Under the pieces are notes generated by a model that saw only the letters and a program-made list of their open reading frames with translations, ran no database searches and had not been told where the DNA came from. A DNA stretch of 64,000 bases from Halospina denitrificans. Lineage in GTDB: Bacteria > Pseudomonadota > Gammaproteobacteria > Pseudomonadales > Oleiphilaceae. Below are positions 38,225 to 49,462 of this stretch, one piece after another. The translations under genes were made by a program, and so were the position numbers. Numbering within the stretch: position 1 is the stretch's first letter; each line of letters starts with the position of its first letter. The stretch lies in contig NZ_SOAX01000001.1 of NCBI RefSeq assembly GCF_004364635.1, positions 700,864-764,863 of the forward strand, given 5' to 3'.

Positions 38225-38581
38225 ATGGATTGCGTTTTTATTGAAGGGCTGGAGGTTGAGGCGATCATCGGTGTGCTCGACTGGGAGCGCACCGTCGAGC
38301 AGCGGCTGCTGGTGGACCTGGACCTGGGGTGGGATAACCGTCGCCCCGCGACCTCAGGAGCACTGGAGGACGCGCTGGATTACGCCGCCGTGGCCGGGGT
38401 GGCTCGTGATTGTCTGCGCGAGGGCCGGTTCCACCTGCTGGAGACAGCGGCGGAAGAGCTGGCCTCGGTGCTGAATGAGCGCTTCGGCGTAACCTATCGT
38501 CGCATCGTGCTGCGCAAGCCGGGCGCCGTGCCGGGCACGAAATCCGTGGGAGTGACCATTGTGCGCGGAGGTGAGGCATGA
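38225..38581 (+). CDS. folB: dihydroneopterin aldolase FolB
   Basis: 118 residues of FolB/FolX fold: FIEGLEVEAIIGVLDWER at the start, DALDYAAVAGVARD, the catalytic-region LETAAEELASVL, and RIVLRKPGAVPG. It converts 7,8-dihydroneopterin to 6-hydroxymethyl-dihydropterin in folate synthesis. The stop overlaps the start of folK by 4 bases (ATGA), so the two consecutive pathway steps are coupled. Confidence 0.95.
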   Translation: MDCVFIEGLEVEAIIGVLDWERTVEQRLLVDLDLGWDNRRPATSGALEDALDYAAVAGVARDCLREGRFHLLETAAEELASVLNERFGVTYRRIVLRKPGAVPGTKSVGVTIVRGGEA

Positions 38582-39090
38582 ACCGGGTCTATATCAGTAT
38601 CGGCTCAAACCAGGAGACGGTCCGCCACGTGCGCAGCGCGCTGGATGCCCTGTACGAGCGTTTCGGGGACCTGATCATCTCTTCTGTCTATGAGAGCGAG
38701 GCGGTGGGCTTTGACGGCGAGAATTTCCTGAATCTGGTGGTGGGTCTGGACACGGACGAGCCCCTGGCCAGCCTGGCGGACTGGCTCAAGGCGGTTGAGG
38801 ACAACAACGGGCGCCAGCGTAACGTGGCCCGTTACAGCTCGCGGACCCTGGACCTGGATATTCTCACCTACGGGGATAAGGTCGGCCAGCCGGAAGGGGT
38901 GGAGCTGCCGCGCCGGGAAATCCTGAAGAACGCCTTTGTCCTGAAGCCCCTGGCAGAGATTGCGCCGGAGGAGCTGCATCCGACGGAGCAGCGTTCCTAT
39001 GGCGCCCTGTGGAACGACTACAGCCGGGACCAGCGTCTCTGGGCCATCCCGTTCGAGTGGCGCGGCGGGGTTATTTCCCCGCGCCGCTGA
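38578..39090 (+). CDS. folK: HPPK-family pyrophosphokinase FolK, first copy
   Basis: 170 residues. It has the FolK beginning [16 protein letters not shown], and the metal-binding [12 protein letters not shown], but YSSR in place of the canonical WGPR found in the second copy at 42499. This divergent subfamily is normally paired with folB, as here. It probably pyrophosphorylates 6-hydroxymethyl-dihydropterin; reduced activity is possible given the altered loop. It overlaps the end of convergent pgi by 20 bases. Confidence 0.88.
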   Translation: MNRVYISIGSNQETVRHVRSALDALYERFGDLIISSVYESEAVGFDGENFLNLVVGLDTDEPLASLADWLKAVEDNNGRQRNVARYSSRTLDLDILTYGDKVGQPEGVELPRREILKNAFVLKPLAEIAPEELHPTEQRSYGALWNDYSRDQRLWAIPFEWRGGVISPRR

Positions 39091-40756
39091 TCCCCTGGCC
39101 GCGCTCCCTGAAAAGCTGGATCAGGCCGGTGGTTGAGCTGTCCTCCCGGGGCTCGCCCTGCCCGCCGTCGGCCTCCAGCCGCTTCTCAATGGTCTTGCCC
39201 AGCTGCTTGCCCAGCTCCACGCCCCACTGGTCGAACGAGTCGATATCCCAGAGCGCGCCCTGAACGAACACCTTGTGTTCATAGAGCGCGATCAGGGCAC
39301 CCAGGCCCTTGGGGTCGACCCGATCCAGAAGCAGGGTGTTGCTGGGTTTATTGCCGGGAATGGCCTTGTGCGGTGCGAGTTCCCGCGCCTTCTCCTCGGG
39401 CATGCCTTCCGCGCGCATTTCCTCGAAGGCTTCCTCGTCGATCTTGCCGCGCATCAGTGCCTGGCTCTGGCTGAGGCAGTTGGCGAACAGCAGCCGGTGG
39501 TGGTCGCCCAGGGGGTTGTGCGAGTGCAGCGGCATGATGAAATCCACGGGAACCAGGCGTGTTCCCTGGTGCAGGAGCTGGTGGTAGGCGTGCTGCCCGT
39601 TGGCGCCCGCGCCGCCCCAGATGACCGGACCGGTGGGGTAATCAACAGGTGTGCCATTGATGCGAACCTGCTTGCCGTTGCTCTCCATGTCCAACTGTTG
39701 AAGGTGCGCGGGTAGGCTCTTCAGGAAGTGGTCGTAGGGCAGCACCGCGTGGGAGTGCGCATCAAAGAAGTGGCTGTACCAGAGCCCGAGAAGCCCCATG
39801 ATCACCGGAATGTTGCGCTCCAGCGGCGCCGTGCGGAAGTGCTCATCCATGGCGTGCGCCCCGGCCAGCAGGCTGCGGAAGTTGTCCATGCCCACCGCCA
39901 GGGCAATCGGCAGGCCAATGGCCGACCAGAGTGAATAGCGTCCGCCCACCCAGTCCCACATGGGGAAGACGTTGTCCCGGGCAATGCCAAAACGTTCCGC
40001 CTCGTCCTGCTGCGAGGTGACCGCCACGAAGTGCCGGCTGACCTGCTCCTGGGAACCGCCGTTTTCCACGAACCACTCCCGGGCGGCACGGGCGTTGGCC
40101 AGGGTTTCCTGGGTGCGGAAGGACTTGGACTGGACGAGGAAGAGGGTGGTTTCGGGATCCAGGTGGCGGAGGGTGTCGCTGATGTCGCTGCCATCGATAT
40201 TGGCGACGAAGTGGCAGCGGAGCTGGTCGTGCCAGTAGGGCCGCAGGGCCTCGGAAACCATCTGGGGCCCGAGGAAGGAGCCGCCGATGCCGATGCTGAC
40301 CACATCCGTGAACGGATGCCCGTTCATGCCCCGCCACTGGCCACTGTGAATCTGCCCCACGAAGGTTTCCATGCGCCTCAGCGTATGGTGGACCTCCGGG
40401 ACCACATCCTGCCCCTCCACCGTGACGGCTTCGGATTCCGGGGTTCTGAGGGCGGCGTGCAGGGCAGGGCGGTTTTCCGTGGTATTCACACGCTCCCCCT
40501 TGAAGAGCGCGCCGATGCGTTCCTCCAGTCGCCGGGAACGGGCCAGCGCCATGAGCGCGGCCAGGCTGCTGTCGGTGATCCGGTTCTTGGAATAGTCCAG
40601 CAGGAGCCCGGCGGCCTCCAGGGTGTAGCGCGGGTAGCGGTCCGGGTCCTCGGCGAAGAGGTCGCGCATATGGCGGGGGCGCAGGTGTTCGGCCTGCTCC
40701 CGGAGTGCGTCCCATTCCGGGCTGTCAGTCAGCGGTGGCAGGGGGCTGTAGGTCAC
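39071..40756 (-). CDS. pgi: glucose-6-phosphate isomerase
   Basis: 561 residues, usual length. Signatures include [52 protein letters not shown] and [18 protein letters not shown]. It interconverts glucose-6-phosphate and fructose-6-phosphate. Last gene of the pcnB-folK-panB-panC-pgi run, 23 bases after panC; the same order is found in Pseudomonas. Confidence 0.97.
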   Translation of the reverse strand: MTYSPLPPLTDSPEWDALREQAEHLRPRHMRDLFAEDPDRYPRYTLEAAGLLLDYSKNRITDSSLAALMALARSRRLEERIGALFKGERVNTTENRPALHAALRTPESEAVTVEGQDVVPEVHHTLRRMETFVGQIHSGQWRGMNGHPFTDVVSIGIGGSFLGPQMVSEALRPYWHDQLRCHFVANIDGSDISDTLRHLDPETTLFLVQSKSFRTQETLANARAAREWFVENGGSQEQVSRHFVAVTSQQDEAERFGIARDNVFPMWDWVGGRYSLWSAIGLPIALAVGMDNFRSLLAGAHAMDEHFRTAPLERNIPVIMGLLGLWYSHFFDAHSHAVLPYDHFLKSLPAHLQQLDMESNGKQVRINGTPVDYPTGPVIWGGAGANGQHAYHQLLHQGTRLVPVDFIMPLHSHNPLGDHHRLLFANCLSQSQALMRGKIDEEAFEEMRAEGMPEEKARELAPHKAIPGNKPSNTLLLDRVDPKGLGALIALYEHKVFVQGALWDIDSFDQWGVELGKQLGKTIEKRLEADGGQGEPREDSSTTGLIQLFRERGQGISGAGK

Positions 40757-40779
40757 GGCTCGTCTCCATGAGCAATCAT

Positions 40780-41643
40780 TCAGTCGGTTTCCGGGTCCAG
40801 CCTCAGGCTGACATTGTCGATAAGCCGGGTGCGGCCGAGCCAGGCGGCGCCCAGGATGGTGATGTTGTGGTCATCGTATGCTGCCGGCTCGAGGCTGTCA
40901 CTGTTCACGATGTTGAAATAGTCCGGATGAAAGCCTTCCTGGTCCAGAGTCTTGATGGCTTCGTTGGAAAGAGTGCTGAAGTCGCGGCGCCCTTCCTTGA
41001 TGCGCTCAGCGGTCTCGCAGAGCATTTCGTAAAGGCGTATCGCCTTGTGGCGTTCCGCGTCCGTGAGGTAGTTGTTCCGGGAACTCATGGCCAGACCGTC
41101 CGATTCCCGGAAGGTGGGCATGCCGATAATCTCGATCGGCAGGCAGAGATCGCGGGTCAGCTTGCGGATCACGGCAAGCTGCTGGAAATCCTTTTCCCCG
41201 AAGATGGCCAGGTCCGGTCTCACCATATTGAACAGGATGGTGACCACCGTGGCGACGCCCGTGAAATGACCGGGCCGGCTGGCGCCGCAGTGCAGTTCCG
41301 TGATGGCCGGCACCGTGACGTGCGTATGGTATTCGATACCGTTGGGGTAGACCTCCCGGGCCGATGGTGCAAAGACCAGGTCGTTGCCGGCGTCGGCCAG
41401 TCTGTTCTGGTCCTCGGCGAGGGTGCGCGGGTAGCTGTCCAGGTCTTCGTTGGGGCCAAACTGCAGCGGATTGACGAAGATGCTGGTAATGACAATGTCC
41501 GCCCGTTCCCGCGCGTCATGCACCAGCGCCAGGTGCCCGGCGTGCAGGTTGCCCATGGTCGGGACCAGGGCGATGCGTTTGCCCTGTTGGCGGTAGGCAT
41601 CCACCGCCTCGCGCAGATCGGAAACCGTGTGTACTGTTTTCAT
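40780..41643 (-). CDS. panC: pantothenate synthetase PanC
   Basis: 287 residues. It carries the ATP-binding [41 protein letters not shown], and MSSRNNYL near the active site. It joins pantoate and beta-alanine with ATP. The start overlaps the panB stop by 4 bases (ATGA), coupling the two steps of pantothenate synthesis. Confidence 0.97.
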   Translation of the reverse strand: MKTVHTVSDLREAVDAYRQQGKRIALVPTMGNLHAGHLALVHDARERADIVITSIFVNPLQFGPNEDLDSYPRTLAEDQNRLADAGNDLVFAPSAREVYPNGIEYHTHVTVPAITELHCGASRPGHFTGVATVVTILFNMVRPDLAIFGEKDFQQLAVIRKLTRDLCLPIEIIGMPTFRESDGLAMSSRNNYLTDAERHKAIRLYEMLCETAERIKEGRRDFSTLSNEAIKTLDQEGFHPDYFNIVNSDSLEPAAYDDHNITILGAAWLGRTRLIDNVSLRLDPETD

Positions 41644-42434
41644 CCCCGGAAACTGTGCTCCTTCGTTGGAAACTGACCGGATTTAACGGCCTGGTCGTAG
41701 GCCTCGATGGCCGCCGGTACGGAACCGGCCTCGGCCAGGAAGTCCTTCACGAAACGCGGGCGATGGCCCTGGGTGATGCCGAGCATGTCGTGCAGCACCA
41801 GTACCTGTCCATCGGTATCGGCGCCCGCGCCAATGCCGATGACGGGCACGGACACTTCGCGGGTGATGCGTTCGGCCAGTGGCGCCGGCACGCATTCGAG
41901 CAGCACCAGATCCGAACCGGCATCAACCAGCATCCGGGCGTGGGCGACCATGCGATCCGCCGCCTCGCTGTCACGCCCCTGGACCCGGTATCCCCCCAGC
42001 TTGTTCACGAATTGCGGCGTGAGGCCAAGATGCGCGCAGACGGGAATGCCCCGCTCGCTCAGCCGGTGGATGGTGTCGGCCATCCAGTCCGTGCCCTCGA
42101 GCTTGACCATGTGCGCGCCGGCCTGCATCAGGCGGGCCGCGTTGGCCATGCTGGTCTCGTTGGTGGCATAGCTCATGAACGGCATGTCCGCCATGATCAG
42201 CGACTGGGGTCTGCCGCGCGCCACGGATTCGGTGTGATAGACCATGTCCTCCATGCTCACGGGCAGGGTGCTGTCCTTGCCCTGCAGCACCATGCCCAGG
42301 GAGTCCCCCACGAGGATCACATCGATACCGCACTGGCTTAACAGCGACGCAAAGGTGGCGTCGTAGGCCGTCAGGCAGCTGAACTTTTCCTGGTTGGCCT
42401 TGCGCTCCTGGAGCGTCTGGATGGTTGCCGTCAT
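41640..42434 (-). CDS. panB: ketopantoate hydroxymethyltransferase PanB
   Basis: 264 residues. TIM-barrel features: [28 protein letters not shown] with the metal-binding Asp, [20 protein letters not shown] and [14 protein letters not shown]. It makes ketopantoate from alpha-ketoisovalerate and methylene-THF. Upstream partner of panC. Confidence 0.97.
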   Translation of the reverse strand: MTATIQTLQERKANQEKFSCLTAYDATFASLLSQCGIDVILVGDSLGMVLQGKDSTLPVSMEDMVYHTESVARGRPQSLIMADMPFMSYATNETSMANAARLMQAGAHMVKLEGTDWMADTIHRLSERGIPVCAHLGLTPQFVNKLGGYRVQGRDSEAADRMVAHARMLVDAGSDLVLLECVPAPLAERITREVSVPVIGIGAGADTDGQVLVLHDMLGITQGHRPRFVKDFLAEAGSVPAAIEAYDQAVKSGQFPTKEHSFRG

Positions 42435-42498
42435 GGGGGCCTCGGTTGATGACTGTGAACAGGTCCAAGGGTAATCCGGGCCACCCCATCAGGCAAGA

Positions 42499-42987
42499 TC
42501 AGGTGTGGGTGAGACGGCTGAGGTGGTTGTCCGGGCACTGCTCGCGCAGCTGGCTCAGGGCCGTGCCGTCGGGCAGGGTGAGATCGGGGTCCATGTCCAG
42601 GAGGGGCTGAAGCACGAAGTCACGGTTGGCCAGCTCCGGGTGCGGCACCTTGAGGCGCGGCTCATCCAGGGTCTGGTTGCCGAAGATCAGCAGGTCCAGG
42701 TCAATGAGGCGTGGCCCCCAGACCTGGTTGCGCACACGGCCCTGGGTGTCTTCGATGGCAAGGAGTTCGTCGAGGAGGGCCAGGGGCTCCAGATCCGTTG
42801 CCAGCTTGGCGGCCATGTTCAGGAAATCCGGCTGGTCCGCGGGACCAACCGGGCGGCTCTGGTAGACGGGGGAGGCGTCCAGAAGCCAGCTGTCCGGGAT
42901 CTGGTTCAGGGCCTCCAGGGCGAGGTGGAGCTGTTGCAGCGGCGTGTCCAGGTTGCTGCCCAGTCCAATCCAGGCGGTCTCGCTCAT
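42499..42987 (-). CDS. folK: HPPK pyrophosphokinase FolK, second copy (canonical)
   Basis: 162 residues with the full FolK signature: AWIGLGSNLDTPLQQL, SPVYQSRPVGPADQPDFLN, and VWGPRLIDLDLLIFG with the conserved Trp, Arg and two Asp residues. It is probably the main HPPK. It starts inside the pcnB stop (4-base overlap). The window thus encodes two FolK paralogues 3.4 kb apart, one canonical and one folB-linked. Confidence 0.95.
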   Translation of the reverse strand: MSETAWIGLGSNLDTPLQQLHLALEALNQIPDSWLLDASPVYQSRPVGPADQPDFLNMAAKLATDLEPLALLDELLAIEDTQGRVRNQVWGPRLIDLDLLIFGNQTLDEPRLKVPHPELANRDFVLQPLLDMDPDLTLPDGTALSQLREQCPDNHLSRLTHT

Positions 42988-44357
42988 GAGGTGCTGGTCT
43001 TCGGTTTGGGTTTGCGCTTACGTTTGCGCTTGCCACCGCCTCCGGGTTGGCCAAGCTCCTTGATCATTGCGCGGCGCCGATCCTCGTCCGCATCCTGGTA
43101 TTCGGTCCACCAGGCGCCGAGGCCCTGGGTGTCCTCACCGGCGTGTTCCCGCACCAGCAGGAAATCATAGGCGGCCCGGAAGCGTGGATGTTCAAGCAGC
43201 CGGTCCGCCTTTCGGCCACCGCGCTTGCCGAGCCGGACCTGGAGTTCCCAGATCTCGCGCATGGGCGTGCTGAAACGCCGTGGAATCGAGGTGGCGCCCA
43301 CCTGCTCCTGGACGGTGTCGCCGGCAGCCTGCTGCAGGGCCTGGTAAGCGGGTTGGTCGCTCTCTTCCTCTTCACGCAGCCAGCGCACCCTGAGCGCCGG
43401 CCAGAGCAGCGCGGCGTACAGGAAGTAGGGGGTAATGGGCTTGCTCTGTGCGATCCGGCGATCGGTGTTGGCCAGTGCCTGGCGGATCACCGCGTCGGAC
43501 TCGCCCTCTGCCAGGGCCTTGGCGGTCTCCGGGAAGAGGGGGGCGAAGAGGTCGTACTGGGTCAGGATCTCATAGGTTCTTTCCCCCTGCCCGGCGGCGA
43601 ACAGCTTGAGCACTTCCTCGAAAAGGCGCGCCGCGGGGATGTCCTCCAGCAGGTGTGTCAGGTCACGGATGGGGGTGGCGGTGTCCGGGGCGATGGAGAA
43701 ATCGAGCTTGGCGGCGAACCGGGCGGCGCGCAGCATCCGTACCGGATCCTCCTGGTAGCGCACGACCGGGTCCCCGATCAGTCTCAGCTCCCGGTGGTGG
43801 AGATCCTCGAGGCCGTTGGCGTAGTCGTGCACGGTGAAGTCGCGGATGTCGTAGTAGAGCGCGTTGACCGTGAAATCCCGCCGCAGCGCGTCTTCTTCCT
43901 GGGTGCCGTAGACGTTGTCACGCAGGAGACGACCCTGTTCATTCACGTCCATGTGTGGATCGGCGTCGGCATTGCTCGGCATGCCGCGGAAGGTGGTGAC
44001 CTCGATAACCTCTTTCCCGAACAGCACGTGAACCAGCCGGAAGCGGCGTCCGATCAGCCTCGAGTTACGGAACAGCTCGTGAACCTCCTCGGGCGTGGCG
44101 CTGGTGGCGATGTCAAAGTCCTTGGGTTTGCCGCCCAGGAGCAGGTCGCGCACGCCGCCGCCAACCAGATAGGCGTCGTGGCCCGAGCGGTTCAGCCGAT
44201 GCAGCACTTTCTTGGCGGATTCGCTGATGTGCTGGCGTGAAATGGTGTGCTCGTCCCGGGGTATGATCCTGGGGCCCTGGTTGGCGGAGGCGCTCTGCGA
44301 GCGACCACCAATACGGCCAACCCAGTCTTGCAGCCGGTTTAAAAGGCGTTTCGGCAT
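42984..44357 (-). CDS. pcnB: poly(A) polymerase I PcnB
   Basis: 457 residues. Nucleotidyltransferase core: LVGGGVRDLLLGGKPKDFDIATSA with the catalytic Asp pair, then DALRRDFTVNALYYD and RMLRAARFAAKL. The C-terminus is Lys/Arg-rich (KRKRKRKPKP), typical of PAP rather than CCA-adding enzymes. It polyadenylates RNAs to promote decay. It is preceded by the CrcZ-type sRNA and its terminator, as in Pseudomonas; the pcnB promoter must lie in 44358-44455. Confidence 0.95.
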   Translation of the reverse strand: MPKRLLNRLQDWVGRIGGRSQSASANQGPRIIPRDEHTISRQHISESAKKVLHRLNRSGHDAYLVGGGVRDLLLGGKPKDFDIATSATPEEVHELFRNSRLIGRRFRLVHVLFGKEVIEVTTFRGMPSNADADPHMDVNEQGRLLRDNVYGTQEEDALRRDFTVNALYYDIRDFTVHDYANGLEDLHHRELRLIGDPVVRYQEDPVRMLRAARFAAKLDFSIAPDTATPIRDLTHLLEDIPAARLFEEVLKLFAAGQGERTYEILTQYDLFAPLFPETAKALAEGESDAVIRQALANTDRRIAQSKPITPYFLYAALLWPALRVRWLREEEESDQPAYQALQQAAGDTVQEQVGATSIPRRFSTPMREIWELQVRLGKRGGRKADRLLEHPRFRAAYDFLLVREHAGEDTQGLGAWWTEYQDADEDRRRAMIKELGQPGGGGKRKRKRKPKPKTSTS

Positions 44358-44451
44358 GGATCCCTGATTGTCGAGTTGGTAAACGGGTTAAAAGCGGGAG
44401 TGTAACGGTTTGCGAACGCTTGCGCGAGTCCCCGGGGCAGTATGGGCCGCA

Positions 44452-44749
44452 ATCAAAACGGGGCCGCCCGAAGGCGACCCCGAAAGAATCATTAATTCTG
44501 GTTTTCTTTGTTGTTCTTGCGCTGTTCTTATTGTTTTTACTGTGTTGCTGGACACGAGCTGAACATTTTTGAAACAGAGAGCGGAATGCCTCCGCTAAAA
44601 AGCTCTGCCTCCAAAACACTCAGTTCGACCACGCCCTGTTTGTTCTTGTTGTTACCGGGCGCGCTTCTGTGCAGCTTTTTCTTGTTTTTGGGCTGCTGCA
44701 TTCAATGCGCGTTTTTATTGTTGTTGCGGCGCGTTCTTCTTGTTTTCAC
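44452..44749 (-). ncRNA. crcZ: CrcZ-type sRNA antagonist of Hfq/Crc
   Basis: The 563 bases between cbrB and pcnB hold no convincing CDS but do hold a complete sRNA gene. It has a sigma-54 promoter at 44774-44760, a predicted start near 44749 and a terminator at 44482-44459, about 298 nt in all. Along it are six A-rich clusters containing the AAnAAnAA catabolite motif: 44747-44734 (AACAAGAAGAAC), 44727-44711 (AACAACAATAA), 44690-44675 (AACAAGAA), 44655-44636 (AACAACAAGAACAA), 44540-44522 (AACAATAAGAAC) and 44520-44500 (AAGAACAACAA). In Pseudomonas, CrcZ sits in exactly this position, is induced by CbrB with sigma-54, and sequesters the Hfq-Crc repressor to lift carbon catabolite repression. 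The same role is inferred here. Confidence 0.88.
44459..44482 (-). terminator. terminator of the CrcZ-type sRNA
   Basis: On the - strand CGGGG-T-CGCC, a TTCG tetraloop, then GGCG-G-CCCCG (one internal mismatch) form a stable stem, followed by TTTT. It ends the sRNA about 100 bases before pcnB. Confidence 0.85.
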
Positions 44750-44759
44750 AGTAAAGTAA

Positions 44760-44774
44760 GCATCTGCCATGCCA
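44760..44774 (-). promoter_or_regulatory. sigma-54 (RpoN) -24/-12 promoter of crcZ
   Basis: On the - strand TGGCATGGCAGATGC carries the -24 GG and -12 GC dinucleotides exactly 12 bases apart with a good TGGCA block, matching the RpoN consensus. It points at the sRNA and lies about 150 bases after the gene for the sigma-54 activator CbrB. Confidence 0.85.
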
Positions 44775-44802
44775 GAAAAATGGACCCCTTTTTATACAGC
44801 TA

Positions 44803-44907
44803 GTTACAGAAGAGTAACGTCAGAGGTGGGCGCGACAAAAAGAATGAACTGTTACTCAAACCTTGAGGTGGTTCGCGCTGTGTTCCGCGAGGTAACAACC
44901 GGTAACA
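44803..44907. promoter_or_regulatory. upstream activating half-sites, probably for CbrB
   Basis: Repeated TGTTAC/GTAACA-type half-sites lie upstream of the sigma-54 promoter: GTTAC 44803 with GTAAC 44814 as an inverted pair, TGTTAC 44850, GTAACA 44892 and GTAACA 44902. They start about 55 bases and end about 160 bases upstream of the predicted start, as expected for a sigma-54 enhancer. TGTTAC/GTAACA half-sites are what is known for Pseudomonas CbrB; the exact pairing and spacing here are not resolved. Confidence 0.65.
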
Positions 44908-44920
44908 GTTCGGGCGCGGA

Positions 44921-46338
<1,418 letters not shown>

Positions 46339-46342
<4 letters not shown>

Positions 46343-49293
46343 GGAGTGTTCTCTGCCTGTTCCGCTGTGTTACCGACTGTCGGAAATGTCATGACGAACC
46401 GGGTGCCTCGACCACTGCCCGGGTCCGCGGGGCTTTCCGCATGAATGCTGCCATGATGTTCCTCCATGATGTTGTAAACAAGAGAAAGTCCGAGACCCGT
46501 GCCACGATTCGGGCCTTTGGTGGTGTAGAACGGCTCGAAAATATGGTCGATCCGGTCAGGCGGAATGCCCTCCCCATCGTCGCTGACAGTAATGCGTGCG
46601 AGGCCGGCTTCCATTGTGCCACTAACGCGCACAACGCCATTGTCGGGTGAGGCATCACGGGCATTGCTGAGCAGGTTTACAAATACCTGGACGAGGCGCT
46701 GTTCGTCGCCATCAACACTGAGGCCGTCCGGGCATTCATTGAGAAACTGGATGCTCTGATGGCGGTCTCCCAGCGACAGCAGATGAATTGCCTCGTCAAC
46801 GCAGCGCTTGATGCTGGTGTCGGTATGGGGGTTGCTGGCGCCGTGCTGGCCGGCGCGCGCAAAGTTCATGAGCGACTGCTGGATGCTGGAGATACGGTTG
46901 GTCTGGCCAAGGATTTCGTCGGCGGTCTCAAGAACCGGCGTGCTCTCTGTCTCAAGCTTGAGGTTCTGCGCCAGGCAGGCGATGCCGGTTACCGGGTTGC
47001 CCACCTCATGGGCGACGCCGGCTGCCAGGCGTCCCACGGAGGCCAGGCGCTCGCTGTGGATCAGCTCCTCCTCCAGGCGCCGGGTTTCGGTCTGGTCCTC
47101 CACCAGGATGACGGTACCGCCTTCCGGGTGTTCGGGGCCGGCAATCGCGCTCTGGTGCAGGTTGAACCAGTGCGCCTTGCCCCCCAGCTCAACCCGGCGC
47201 CGGGGAAGGTGGTGTTCTTCGCTGTCGTGGAAGTTGCCCAGCAGCGAATGCCAGGGTTCCGGTAGTGTCTGGAGGGTGGCGCCCACGATGTTGTCCGCCC
47301 GGATGCCGGTCAGGTTCTCCATGGCATGGTTCCACATCAGGATCTCCCGGTCGGTGCCCAGCGAGCAGGCCGCAATGGGAAGGTTCTGCAGGATCTGGCG
47401 GTAGTGGCGGCGCAGGCTGTCGAGTTCCGCGGCAAGGCCCGTGAGGCGGGTCTTGTAGTCCTCGAGAGCCAGCTCGACAAACTGGATATCGTGCTGTGGC
47501 TCGGAGCCGGATTCGGGCTTGAAGCCCAGGTGGCGGCGGACGATGTCCCGGGCGATCGCCGGCCCGAGAAGGCCGGAAAGGTTCACTTCCAGCTGGTCCC
47601 GCAGGCGTCTCAGTGGGTAGGGGCGTCTTTCCGTGTCCGGCAGCTGGAGTTGATCCAGGGCCCGAGCCACTTCGCGCTCAGCCACGTCCCTGCCAAGCGG
47701 GATGGCGAGCTCGGACTTGAACTCATCCGAGGAACCGGCAAGAAGTTCGCGGCGTGGTGGCCGTGCCATGGCGCCGATGCTGCAGGATTCGGCGGCGCGC
47801 AGCTCTTCATTGCTGGTGCTGGTGATCAGAGAACCGAGGGCGAAGAAAAGAACATTCACCGAGAGGGAGATGAAGGCCGGAATGTGCCAGCTGTCCATAT
47901 CCGCCGGGTCCATAAGGCTGAGCCCGAATGACTCCAGGGGCATGATGCCGAAGCCCTGGGGCAGCACCAGGGCGACAGCCCAGATGCAGGTACCCGCGAG
48001 AATCCCGGCAATAACCCCTTTGCGGTTGCCTTCGGGCCAGTAGATCACTCCCAGGACACCGGGTAGTAACTGCAGTACCCCCGTGAGCGCGATGAGCCCG
48101 AGCGAGTCCAGGCTCAGGTGTCTCCCGATGAGCGCGTGGAACACCAGTGCCGAGAGTATGATGGCGACTATAAGCAGACGGCGGATGCCCTGCAGCCAGG
48201 CGTAGATATTGCGGGATTCCGGCGGCGGCCTTACGGGAAGTACCAGGTGGTTGAGCAGCATGCCGGCAAGCGCCAGCGTCAGGACGATCGTCAGGGCGCT
48301 GGCGGCGGAAAGACCGGCCAGGTAGGCCAGGGCTGACAGCAGCGGGGACTCGAGGATGACCCCCAGCCCCACGGCGAAGAACTCGGGCTCCACCGGCACC
48401 TGCAGCGCCCTGGCGCTCCAGAGAATGATGGGAACAGGCAGCGCCAGAAGCAGCAGGTACAGGGGCAGGCCCCAGCTGGCCCTGGCCAGGGCCCTGGGGC
48501 TGGGGTTCTGGGTGAAGGTCATGTGGAACATATGCGGCATGACCAGGGCGGCGGCAAAGGAAATAAGTAGCAGGGCGCGCCAGTTGCCGTCGCTGAGGCG
48601 GCGCTGCATGCCGACGACGGTCTCACCCTGGGACTGCAGCCAGGCCTGCAGCCCGTCAGGACCGTTGAAGACGCTGAGGATCAGGATAAGGGCGATGCTC
48701 CCCAGCGCGACGAGCTTGACCAGGGCCTCGAACGCCATGGCCATCACCAGGCCTTCATTGCGTTCGACGCCCTGACTGCGCCGGGCTCCGAACAGCATCG
48801 TGAAAATCGCCACCAGCAGTGAGAAGGTGGTGGCGCTGAGCCAGTTGGGCACCCCGTCTGTAAGCACCGAGACCGCCCCTGAGATGGCCTGCATCTGGAG
48901 GCTTAGCAGGGAGAGTATGGCGAGTGCGGAGCACAGGGTGACCAGGGTGCCCGCCCACTGGCTGCGATAGCGGAAGGTGAACAGGTCGGCCAGGGAGCTG
49001 AGCTGATAGCCCCGGGCAAGCTTCAGCACGGGATGAAGCAGTACGGGCGCCAGCAGGAAGGCGCCGCAGAGCCCGAGGTAGTACGCCAGGTAGCCGTAGC
49101 CGAAGTGATCGGCCATGGCCACGGCACCGAAAACCGCCCAGGCGCCGGCATAGACACCAAGGCTCAGAATATAGACCAGCGGATGCCGGGCCCAGTGACG
49201 CGGGAGCCAGCCCCTTTCGGTGGCATGGGCAACCCCGAAGAGCGCAAACAGGTAAAGGGCGCTGATGGTCAGCAGCAGGAGGCTAGAATTCAT
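46339..49293 (-). CDS. cbrA: sensor kinase CbrA with SSS transporter domain
   Basis: 984 residues from ATG 49293 (MNSSLLLLTISALYLFALFG), the length known for Pseudomonas CbrA. The first ~500 residues are a 12-13 helix sodium/solute symporter-like domain (histidine transporter in P. putida). A PAS domain follows (QNLPIAACSLGTDREILMWN), then HisKA with AAGVAHEVGNPVTG (phospho-His), and HATPase with NLLSNARDAS, DDGEGIP and GTGLGLSL. It senses carbon/nitrogen status and phosphorylates CbrB. The small cbrX-like gene overlaps its start by 11 bases, suggesting coupled translation. Confidence 0.95.
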
Positions 49294-49459
49294 CACTGTC
49301 CCTGCGGTAGTCGAGCCAGAACGCCAGCCCGATAAGGGCCAGCCAGACGCCGAAAGGCTGGTACCAGGCGCTGCCGGGGGCCACCCACCAATCCATGATG
49401 CCGGGGGAGAATATGTAGATGGCCAGGACAAGCAGGAATACCAGCCGGTAAATGTACAT
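49283..49459 (-). CDS. small membrane protein, CbrX-like
   Basis: A 58-codon gene not longer than many noise ORFs but well supported by context. ATG 49459 lies three bases after the gluQ stop, and the TAG at 49285-49283 falls inside cbrA, overlapping its start. The protein is MYIYRLVFLLVLAIYIFSPG, then a WW-containing turn and a second hydrophobic segment (VWLALIGLAFWL), ending DYRRDSDEF: two transmembrane helices with a charged tail. Pseudomonas has a small ORF at this exact place (cbrX in P. putida), which I recall as coupled to cbrA. It may assist CbrA translation or membrane assembly. Confidence 0.8.
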   Translation of the reverse strand: MYIYRLVFLLVLAIYIFSPGIMDWWVAPGSAWYQPFGVWLALIGLAFWLDYRRDSDEF

Positions 49460-49462
49460 GTT

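Noticed and set aside
44113-44619. 168-residue - strand ORF over the start of pcnB and the sRNA
   Set aside because: It runs out of frame through the pcnB start and the sRNA terminator; its N-terminal part is the A-rich sRNA sequence translated.
44508-44759. 83-residue Leu/Phe/Cys-rich + strand ORF in the cbrB-pcnB gap
   Set aside because: The apparent hydrophobic protein is the complement of the AAnAAnAA clusters of the sRNA.
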